From Primula veris (Eukaryota; Streptophyta; Magnoliopsida; Ericales; Primulaceae), in the NCBI GenBank assembly GCA_963682055.1, contig OY821746.1:24184481-24248480 (forward strand): a DNA stretch of 64,000 nucleotides, in the 5' to 3' direction. Positions 35,987-46,004 of this stretch are shown here, piece by piece; position 1 is the stretch's first letter; the number at the start of each line of letters is the position of its first letter. A program made the position numbers and the translations under genes. The notes below the pieces were generated by a model. The model did not search any database, was not told the DNA's origin, and saw only the letters and a list, made by a program, of their open reading frames with translations.

Positions 35987-38900
35987 ATGAACCATTGGTC
36001 ACACCTTGACCAGTTAATGTGCAGGTGCTTTCCCGCCAGCCTGGGAAGGCTCGCTAGTAAATGGTTCCAGTCCCTGCCCGTCAATTCTATCCACTGTTGG
36101 GACGACCTAGCTTATGACTTTGCACACCGGTTCATAAACTTGAAAGAGAGAGCTGCCCAGCCGGAGCAACTCTATCAAGTGAGGGTCCAATCTAAAGAGA
36201 CCCTCGAGAACTATGATAGTCGGTTTTGGTTGAAGCATGCCGAATGCGCGGACTGTCCCGACTCCACCGCCATAGCTGCCTTCCGGCAAAACATGGTAGT
36301 TGGAAGCAGGATCCGAAACGAGATGATCGCGACCCCCCCCAACTCTGTTCCTCAACTCAGGTCCCTCATAAAACAGCATATCGACATTGAGAAGGACATG
36401 AGGTCTGCCGGGGCAACACGTTCCGTAGCCCTTATCGACCAGCCAAGGGATCGGTTCGTCGCAACGAGCCCTCGAAGAAACCGGCCCATAGCGGAAAGGA
36501 TGGAGCGGACACGAACGGGAAGAAACCCGCAACCGGCCCCCAAAAGAAGAAAAGAGGATCCCCGACCGGGGCGTCAAACCCCTGTCGCCTCGGGGGCGGG
36601 CGCTGCCTATTCCACCACCTTTCGCCTACCTCTTGTCGACCTCCTTAACAAGATTGAGAACGAGCCTTTCTTCTCTTGGCCTCTCCCACTACGGAACGAG
36701 CCGGCCCCAGGGCCTAACGACAAAATCTGTGAATACCACAGGGGTCGTGGCCATCACACCAACGAGTGCCATGGTCTGAAGGCCAGGCTCGAGGGATGGG
36801 TCCGGGATGGCCTAATGGATAAATATGTCAAGTCACGGAGGGAGTCCGATCGAGATGGAGAAGGGGTTGAGGAGAGGCAGCGGGACCTTCCCCCACCGGT
36901 GATGATCTGTCATGTCATTCACTCTGGGCCCAAAAGGTCAATCCAGAATGGGGCAGAAAGAACCTCAGCACGGGAAGCATTGATGAAGCAATACGTCTGC
37001 CTCGCAGAAAGCTCAAGCCTTCGGAAAAAGTATAAGCGCAATTCCAAGCCGGATGTAAGCTTCACTGACTTCGACTTGGTGGGGGTGGACGTGCCCCACA
37101 CTGATGCCCTCGTTATCTCGGCACAGATAGGCCTATGCACAGTAGGACGGATCCTCGTTGATCAAGGAGCATCGGTCAATATACTCTTTGAAGACCTCTT
37201 TCGAAAGATGGGACTCAAAGAAGAACAGTTGGAAACCGACGTCCCACCCCTGTACGGATTCAACTCGGAGGCGGTCCGGCCCAAAGGAAACATAACATTG
37301 CCCGTGAAAACTGGTACGAAAGTTATGGACGTGGAGTTCACGGTGGTGAATGTGCCCTCTGTTTACAACGTGATATTAGGGCGCCCGTGGCTCCATGGGA
37401 TAGATGGAATCTCCTCCACCTTACACCAAAAGGTTAAGTATCCAACTGATGCTGGTGTGGAAACCATATCAGGAAATCAGAAAGTCTCACGCAGCTGTGC
37501 CATGGCCGTGTATTCCGGCAAAAATATAGTGCCGGCCCAAAGTGCCATGAACATCGAGGCAGAGGACCCTAAGCTGCTGAGGGAACTAAACAAAGACAAG
37601 GTGGAGGAGGGACTGCTGAAAATCCAAATCCCGGGGCATGACGAGGACCACTTTTTTATGGTGGGAGCAAAGCTTACCAAACCTGAGGTCACCGACCTCG
37701 TCGAACTCCTTCTCCAACACCTCGACAATTTTGCATGGGGTCCAAGCGAGATGCCAGGCATCAGTTCCGACCTCGCTTGCCACAAACTTAACGTCAACCC
37801 GGATGCCAAGCCCGTGATGCAAAAGGGGCGCCGTGTCAGTCCAGAGCATGCCGATGCCATAAACGAGGAAGTAGAGAAGCTTCTGCTGCCCGGGGCCGTC
37901 AGGGAGATTTATTACCCCAGATGGCTCGCCAATCCCGTAGTGGTCCCCAAAAAGAACGGAAAGTTGAGGGTGTGCATCGATTATACGAGCCTCAACAAGG
38001 CCTGTCCAAAGGATCCTTTCCCCTTGCCCAAAATCGATCAAATAGTGGACTCTACGGCCGGGGCCGCCAGAATGAGCTTCCTGGATGCCTGCTCCGGCTA
38101 CCATCAAATACCTATGTCGGAGGCCGACCAAGAGAAAACTGCCTTCATCACCCCAAGGGGAAATTACTGCTACAAAGTGATGCCCTTCGGACTCAAGAAC
38201 GCCGGGGCGACCTATCAGAGAATGGTCACCAAGATATTCTCTAAAAACATAGGCCGAACCATGGAGGTCTATATTGACGACATGGTGGTAAAAAGCACCC
38301 AGGAGAGGGACCACCTGTCCGACCTAAAAGAGGTGTTCGAAACTATACGAAGACATGACCTGAAGCTGAACGCCTCTAAATGTGCCTTCGGGGTAGGCGC
38401 CGGCAAATTCCTGGGGTTCATGGTGACCCATCGCGGCATCGAAGCGAACCCGTCCCAGATCTCTGCCTTGAAAAATTTGAAAACACCTGAGAAGAGACGG
38501 GACATACAAAAGCTAGCCGGAATGGCTGCCGCCCTCAACCGATTTATTGCCCGGTTCGGGGACCGATGCAAGCCATTCTTTACGGCCTTGAAAGCTCAGA
38601 AGAAATTCGAATGGACCGATGAATGCCGACGTGCGTTTACCGAGCTGGCTGACTATCTCGGAAGTCCGCCTCTTCTAACTAAGCCGGACCCAGGCGATGT
38701 CCTTACCCTATACCTCGCCGTGTCCGAGATAGCCGTCAGCGCCGTCCTCATCAAGGAACTCGACAGGGAGCAAAGGCCTATCTATTACGTGAGCAAAACT
38801 CTCCTCGATGCTGAGGCAAGGTATATGCCTTTGGAAAAACTCGTCCTAGCCCTCGTCGTGGCCTCACGAAAACTTGCTCACTATTTCTCTGCACACAGCA

Positions 38901-40837
38901 TTGTGGTCTATACTGACCAGCCTGTGCGAGAAATACTCCAAAAGGGGGATCTCTCTCGACGAATGATGAAGTGGGCCTGCCACTTGAACGCCTACGACAT
39001 CAGCTATGCGCCGCGAACGTCCGTCAAGGGACAGGCCCTGGCCGACTTCGTGGCAGAATTCACTGGGACGACTCAATGCCCCGACATCACAGGTCGTGCC
39101 CCTTTGACCTGGACCTTGCACGCGGATGGAGCCGCCAATAAGAAAGGGTCCGGTCTCGGCGTCGTACTCCGATCTCCACAAGGGGATGTGATAGAGAAGT
39201 CGATCCAACTAGGCTTCAGAGCCACCAATAACGAGGCCGAATATGAGGCCGTTATCGCCGGCTTGAAAATGGCCCGAAGCCTCGGAGTCAAGAAGATACT
39301 GGTGCATACGGACTCTCAGTTGGTCAGCAGCCAGATTAGTGGAGAGTTTCAGACAAAGGATGAAAGAATGGCAAGCTACGTGGCCATCGCATCCGGAATA
39401 CTTCAAAGCTTTGAATGTCAAGAAATCGTCAACATCAGCAGAAACGAGAACACGCACGCCGATGCACTAGCGACTCTAGCCTCGGCCATGAGTGATAAAA
39501 AAGAGAGAGTCATCACCGTAGAATACGTCCCTTCGCCTAGCATCGAGGCTAGGGCAACAATTAACATGGTGACGGACCTCCCGCCGGAACCAAGCTGGAT
39601 GGACCCCATAATCGAATACCATCGCTCCGGTGATCTTCCCCATGAGAGGAAAGAGGCCGAGAAAATAAGAAGAACGACACTGGGATTCTGGATAGCTCCC
39701 AACGACAAGCTCTATAAAAGATCGTTCTCTGGCCCCTACTTACTCTGCGTCCACCCCGACATGGTGATAAGGGTCATGGAAGAGATTCACGAAGGAACGT
39801 GTGGGAGCCATACCGGGGGCAGATCGCTGGCCAACCGAGCCTTGACCCATGGGTATTGGTAGCCCCTCATGCAGAAGGACGCCAAGGCTTTCGTACTCAG
39901 GTGCGAGAAGTGTCAGAAGTACGCACCCATACCCCATGCCCCGGCGCAAAAAATGAGCAGCGTAACCTCGCCCTGGCCCTTTGCACAGTGGGGCATGGAT
40001 ATCGTCGGACCATTCCCCGTGGCCCCGGGGGGAAAGAAGTTCCTCCTCATGGTCACCGATTACTTCTCAAAGTGGGTGGAGGCCGTGGCCTTAGCGAAAA
40101 TCACAGAGGCCGAAGTGATACGTTTCCTCTGGAGAGACGTGATCACCAGATTCGGAATCCCCTACTCAATCGTCGCGGACAATGGGGGACAGTTCACCGG
40201 GGTCAAATTAAAAGCGATGTATGCAAAGTATCACATCAAGAACTACTATTCGACCCCATCGTACCCCCAATGCAACGGACAAGCTGAGGTGTCAAATAAG
40301 ACCGTGCTTGACGGAATCAAGTAGAGGCTAGACGAGTCCAAAGGACGATGGGCTGCAGAGCTGCATCACGTCCTTTGGGCCTACCGAACGACGAGAAGAC
40401 GGGGCACTCAACAGACACCCTATAGCCTTACTTACGGAATGGAAGCCATCATCCCGTTAGAAATCGGGCTTCCTTCTCTGAGGACGGACATGGTGGAAAA
40501 CGGGCTTAATGAAAAGATGATGGGGCTAGAGCTGGACTACGCCGAAGAAAGAAGGGAGGTTGCGGCCATCCGTAACGCCGAATATAAAAACGAACTGGGG
40601 CGTTCTTATAACAAAAGAGTTAACGCCAGACGTTTCCAAGACGAAGACCTAGTGTTACGAAGAGTAAACAACAACACCAGGATACAATCCGACGGCAAGC
40701 TAGGCCCCAATTGGGAAGGCCCCTATCGAATCCTCGGTGCAGTAGGGAACGGGGCCTACCTGTTGGGTCGTCTTCCCAACGACGTCCCGGTCGACCGACC
40801 TTGGAACGTCAACAACCTGAGGAAGTACTATCAATAG
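35987..40837 (+). pseudogene. Gag-pol polyprotein of element B, two stop codons
   Basis: One reading frame runs throughout, interrupted only by TAG at 39860-39862 and 40322-40324. Domains: gag core (residues 1-110), zinc knuckle (CEYHRGRGHHTNEC), aspartic protease (VDQGASVNILF, then LGRPWLH), RT (CIDYTSLN, MPFGLKNAGATYQRM, YIDD), RNase H, a second RNase H (LHADGAANKKGSG, NNEAEYEAVI, HTDSQL), integrase with HHCC (HEGTCGSH to CEKCQ), DDE core (MDIVGPFPV, DNGGQF) and C-terminal GPNWEGPY. The first stop truncates integrase after HGYW and the second falls in the core after LDGIK. Both sites are sense codons in element A. The polyprotein drives reverse transcription and insertion. Gag, RT and RNase H could still be made from this copy, integrase could not. 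Confidence 0.93.
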
Positions 40838-40944
40838 GGCTCCGCTTTTAGGGCTCCGTTTTTGCGTTTTGATGTAAATAAGAAGACGATGTATTTATGC
40901 CTGTGGGCTTTATAAATGAAAACTGTTACTTATGTTTACTTGAA

Positions 40945-41512
40945 TCTTTCAGTTCATTTAAATTTTCTCCAAGTGTTTCAGAACACGAGCCTATACGGCA
41001 CCCCGGTTCTATTTACTTGGATTTTCCAGTTCATTTAAATTCTCTAAGTGTTTCAGAACACGAGCCTATACGGCACCCCGGTTCTATTTACTTGGATTTT
41101 TCAGTTCATTTAAATTCTCTAAGTGTTTCAGAACACGAGCCTATACGGCACCCCGGTTCATATTTACTTGAATTTTTCAGTTCATTTAAATTCTCTCTGT
41201 GTTTCAGAACACGAGCCTATACGGCACCCCGGTTCATATTTACTTGAATTTTTCAGTTCATTTAAATTCTCTCTGTGTTTCAGAACACGAGCCTATACGG
41301 CACCCCGGTTCTATTTACTTGGATTTTTCAGTTCATTTAAATTCTCTCTGTGTTTCAGAACACGAGCCTATACGGCACCCCGGTTCTATTTACTTGGATT
41401 TTTCAGTTCATTTAAATTTTCTCTAAGTGTTTCAGAACACGAGCCTATACGGCACCCCGGTTCATATTTACTTGAATTTTTCAGTTCATTTAAATTTTCT
41501 GTGTTACTTCGG
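40945..41512 (+). repeat. Tandem array of element B (seven copies)
   Basis: CAGAACACGAGCCTATACGG recurs at 40979, 41054, 41129, 41205, 41281, 41356 and 41433, spaced 75-77 bp. Two subtypes alternate by whether the core is followed by TTCATATTTACTTGAA or TTCTATTTACTTGG. Confidence 0.95.
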
Positions 41513-41747
41513 TTTACAAGTTATGAGTTGTATTAAACGAGCGCCCCAACGCCGAAGCACTAAGGCCCACTCATTTGGGAGCATGCATACAATGTATAAA
41601 TCACAACGGAAGTATAGAAATAAAACACAGAAGAATAAAAGACAAGTCCAAAATTGTTTTTTCATTTCATTCAATGGAAAGCTATTACATGCTAAGTACA
41701 AAAAAGGAAATTACATCGAGAATAAAATCTAAAAACCACAAAAAGCC

Positions 41748-44485
41748 CTAGGATGCCCCCTCATCATCATCTGCATCGGCGTCCGAAAGGGCTCGGGGGG
41801 TTAAAGGGACCACCTCGGGAACGGGAGCAGAGGGGACCGGAACAAAAATGTTTTCCATGTTCCACACCGGATGATCCGGTCCCGCCCTCATAAAAGCTCC
41901 TGCCTCAGAGCAGCCATCGACGTAGAAGGAATTAAAGTCCTTCTGTGTCGATAGCTCCAAGGCGGCGCTCATCTCTGCCTCGGCGGCCTGAACCGCAGCC
42001 TTTACTTTTTCTGCCACCCCGGCCTCAGCGTCTTCGACCGCAGCTTTCACTTTATCGGCCACGCTCGCTTCAACCTCCTTCAGAGCCGTCACCGCAGCTT
42101 GGGCACGCTCCTCGGCCTCAGCACCGGCCTTCGCGGCCTCCGCTCTCCGAGCTTCCAAGGACTCGATGAGGCCCTCGGCCCTCTCCGCCCTTTTCTGGGC
42201 CCCCTCCGCCTTCTTCAGAGCGTCTTCGGCCAGTTTAGCATTGGCCTCTGCCTTCGAAGCCCACGACCTCACCAGTTGCCCTTGCTGGTAGACGTACTGG
42301 TTCATCGTCAAGTAGGCCTACGAAAGAAGAGCAACACTTAGCAAGAATTCAAGAAATAAACAAAAAACAATGGCACAACGAAAACAACGTTTTACCTGCG
42401 GGATCATGGCCATCGCCGACGTCATGGCGGAAGCAAGGTCGCGACCACGTTGGTCGGCCTCGACAGTCTGCTGCTGAAGCGCAGCCAGAGCAAGCAGGCC
42501 AGCAGAGGGATGGCCCTCCATAATGCTCCGAACCCCGGTTGCCGCCTTGACCTCCTCCGGAGTCTGAATAGGCATCCTTGGGAACGGGGAGCCAGAGCCT
42601 GAGCTTGAGCCGGAAGCGCTAGGCATCGGGCCCTTTGCCTGAACGGATGACACCGCTCGCTCTTCTGCAGCGACCACAGGCCCCCTAAGCTCCAGGATGG
42701 GTGCAACATCCTCCCTCGGCTCAGGTTCCCCGGTCCGGGCCTTCTTCGCCTCACGAGGGGCCTTCGCCTCCTCCCTCTTTCTCTTGTCAGCTTCGGCCTT
42801 GCGAGCGGCTCGTTCACGCCTCGCCTGCCCTAGTAAACCTCCCAACCTCTCCAAGGTCTTTGACTTAGCATCTGGGGGAGCCACTTCGACCACCTCGTCG
42901 TCCCTTGTCCCGACGACCCCCTCCTCCTCCTCAGCCTCGGGCTCCAAAGCCTCCACCTCTTCCACCTCCTCGTCCCTTACCCCGTCAACACCTCCCTCAC
43001 CAGCCTCGGGCTCAATAATCTCCGCCTCCTCGCCACTTCTGGCCTCGGCAATCTCCTCCTCGCCCCCAGCCTCGGCGACAACCTCCTCCTCTTCCTCGTC
43101 AGAACGGACAACCTACATGGTTTAGATAAAGAAAAGGAGTTAGAAAATTTTGTAAAAAATTTAGTCAACTGTGAAGCTGAAGAATGGAAGAAGGGAAGCT
43201 AACTCACCAAAGTCCGTGAGGTGCCCAAGGCTGGCCCGGTAGGTGGGGCCTCAGGAGAACTGTCTTCCAGACGAAAGAAGCCCGTCGTGTCCGGTGCCCT
43301 CGAGCTCAGGGGAGGGACATCAAGCAACGGTTTCCCATGCTGGTCGATATAGCTGCGGGTACCGTCCGCCCCCTCCCTATAATGGAGGACGGTACCATCA
43401 GGCCGGGTTTCAAACATAACCCCGGCCGACGCAGGAGCAAACGAAGAAATCACCACGGCCTTCGCCCTGCTGCTTGGCTTCGGCTTCGTCGCCTTCTTCG
43501 CCACGGGCATAACCCCGGCCTCGGCCTCAGCTTCTTTGATGGCCTTAGGTGGGAGGGTGGATTCAAAACCCTTCTCCTTCTCCCACCGTTCCCGGGAGTA
43601 CCCCACGGGACAGAAGGTCCTAGGGGGCCAGAGGAACTCATTCCCCTTACAGCTTGTGGGGGAGCCACATAGTAACAGGCGCTCCGCGTCGCGAGCGCCT
43701 GCGTCGGTCCCGTCCGGACCCCACCAGTTCAAGGCCAGCTCGATCGACCTCACATTCGGCTCCCCAAGACCCCTTAGACTCGCGGCCACCGTGGCCTTGT
43801 TCTCTTTGTTGCTTAAGACCCTCCCCGGTCTGGTTGGGAGGATCAGGTCATCACGGCCGAGCCAGTTACCCTCCACCACGATTATATCTTGTGTGTAACC
43901 CCGATTCGAATCAGAGTTACCCAAGATAAGCTGGTTATGCGACCGACACCTCAGGTACGGCTGCCTGCTTTTGGCTTGGGAGCTAGGCTCGCTCTGTAAA
44001 AACTCATAACAAGCGAGCAGCTCCCTTAACCCCAATGGCTCCGGTAGAGTCGAGCCCAATAGCTCGTTCAGAGCCTCCATCCCGGTGCAGATCCGGTGGG
44101 CTTGCAGAGGCCACTGACAAGGGAGAGTTTGCGTCCAGGCGCATAACTCCGCCAGCAGCTCCGGGATTGGGAGATGAGTGCCCCCGTACAGAAGGGATGA
44201 GAGAGAGAGCGTCACCATGCTCTTCGGATCCGCTACGATCCCGTTCACCTCGTCGGAGTTCAGACACCTCCGAAGACGGAACCCTTCGCCAATCCCGCAG
44301 AGTTGTCGGAACTCTTCGAGGTCGGATCCGTGAGTCCGTACCATGATGCTGCTATCGTTGCTATCAACGCTCAGGGACGGGTCGAGGACCATTGCCCGGA
44401 ATGGGAGCGCGTTGGCCATCACGGCCAAGCGTTGCGGAGTAGGGGCAACCATTGGGCCCTTGCCGGCTCCGTGTTTAATAACCAT
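41748..44485 (-). CDS. Antisense three-exon gene carried by element B
   Basis: Exons 44485-43208, 43112-42396 and 42317-41748, all phase 0, with GTGAGT and GTAAAA donors and TAG acceptors, give 854 aa. Exon 1 (426 aa) is globular, starting MVIKHGAGKGPMVAP, with LPIPELLAELCAWTQTLPC and a YTQDIIVVEGNW stretch. Exon 2 (239 aa) opens with acidic runs, continues with a basic stretch (KRKREEAKAPREAKKAR) that could be a nuclear signal, and ends in a block shared with A (MPIQTPEEVKAATG). Exon 3 (189 aa) is an Ala/Glu/Lys coiled coil with a C-terminal acidic tail. A TATA box lies about 118 bp upstream. Antisense extra ORFs occur in Tat-lineage elements; the function is unknown. A distant link to the plant putative gypsy-type transposon domain is possible but unproven. 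Confidence 0.8.
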
Positions 44486-44602
44486 TTTTCTGGCTTAAGT
44501 GTTCGAAGGTGAAATTTGCTGAGGCTAGAAAAGGAGAGAATGTTTGCTGTGGAATCTTGTAGAGAGAAGTTGAAAAAAGTGAAAAATGGTTTTCACTGAG
44601 GG

Positions 44603-44610
44603 TATTTATA
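44603..44610 (-). promoter_or_regulatory. TATA box of the antisense gene in B
   Basis: TATAAATA on the minus strand within CCTATAAATACCC, about 118 bp before the ATG at 44485. In element A the same position reads TACAAATA. Confidence 0.65.
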
Positions 44611-44715
44611 GGCCCCTAGTGGAAGGTGAAAAGATATTTACCAGAAGGTGAAAAGACGCAACGGCTCCTTGCACGAACTCCCACAAATAACCGCCGCCAC
44701 TCAATCAATGTCCAC

Positions 44716-44854
44716 CACGTGTACAGCATGTAGAGGCCATCTGCCAAATGTCACTCACCAGCCGTTTTAGCATTAATGACGTTGTAGAAATCAAAGGGAC
44801 AGAGACGGCGCCTCGTGTCCACGTGTAAGAAATCCATGAATGGTTGCACACGTG
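44716..44854 (-). promoter_or_regulatory. Three G-box (CACGTG) motifs upstream of the antisense gene
   Basis: Perfect CACGTG hexamers at 44716-44721, 44820-44825 and 44849-44854, roughly 105-250 bp upstream of the TATA box. G-boxes bind bZIP and bHLH factors in light, ABA and stress responses. Element A keeps two of the three. Confidence 0.5.
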
Positions 44855-44981
44855 TCATAAAACAGCCATGCATGAGCATATTTGCACCGACGAGCACGAG
44901 AACAAAATGACCGGAGCCCCCGTAACGACCAGAGATCCTCGCCGACCTCGTCCTTAGCAACGACTCCGGACAGGGAGCTGT

Positions 44982-45666
44982 TGGCGAGGGAATGTCAGCA
45001 TCCCCTCGTCCGGGGCAATAACGCCCCCAAAGCGGGCCGTCCTGGCCTCATCAACCCTGAATGATGCGACGCCCCGGATTGGGAGGGCCGAGCCGTGCTG
45101 AGGCCGGCCCAAAGAAGCGTGTCGAGTACGCTTCCCCAATTAATGCTGCTGCTCCCTTGGGGGACCCTCCTGACGTTTCACCGACGTGGCCCAATCACAG
45201 GACACCTCCTGTGAGCCCCGGGAAAGGACAGTACCCTTGTCAGAGTCATAAATGACTCTGACGCCGTTGGATCAACATCTTACAGTACAGTGATCCAAGG
45301 GCTAATACGCCTCTGATCACACTATAAATACCCCCACTAATACCACTTAGGGGCGGACGCACAAACAGAGAGAGGAGAGATAAAGCTTAAACAACCCGGA
45401 CCCCCTGAACACTATCTGTACCACTCGATACACCGACCTGTAACCGGCCCGGTCCCTCACCCTTTATTATATTCCTACTTTCAGTTAACCTCGATACTGA
45501 CTTGATCGTCGGAGAGGGAAAACCCGGCAACAACCCCGGGCCCCTGTTCGTTCCTTGTGCAGGCACGAAGACCACCTGACCGCCGGAGCATACCTGACCA
45601 CCTCGGAAGATCGGAGCCAACGCGAAATTGATTAAGTCGAGCTTGGAAAGAAAATCAAGCTCGCCA
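44982..45666 (+). repeat. 3' LTR of element B
   Basis: 685 bp, three base differences from the 5' LTR. TATAAATA at 45323-45330. Preceded by the purine tract GGACAGGGAG and followed by GAAAG. Confidence 0.97.
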
Positions 45667-46004
45667 GAAAGTAATTATTTTAATAGATCAGATTGTTACG
45701 TGGAATTGTTTTCCAATCAAACATGAGAAGCTTAATCTCAATGTAACTTTTGTTTTTACAGCACATCTTCTTGTATGCCAGAGGAATTAATTTACTCCAT
45801 TTAGCTACCAAGTGAATTTTTAAGTCCAAACTTAAGCTTCTGTTGAAATGAATGGAAGCAAGGGGTGAAAGTGAAACTGTTGCTTTCTATAGAGACAGTT
45901 TGATTCCTAATTTTGTCCTTACTCTTCACCTCTCAAGTCTCAACCACTTGTATATGCAAGGTAAAGACAAGTTTCTATAGATACAGAAAGAAAGAAAGAG
46001 AGGG

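Larger units (their letters stand above)
34526..45666 (+). mobile_element. Tat-lineage Ty3/gypsy LTR retrotransposon B (full length)
   Basis: 11,141 bp between GAAAG target duplicates (34521-34525, 45667-45671). Order: 5' LTR, PBS, gag, protease, RT, RNase H, a second archaeal-type RNase H, integrase, a seven-copy tandem array, antisense three-exon gene, purine tract, 3' LTR. The dual RNase H and the C-x2-H-x4-H-x4-C knuckle place it in the Tat lineage. The LTRs differ at three sites in 685 bp, indicating recent insertion, yet gag-pol carries two stops, so it may have moved in trans. Confidence 0.97.
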
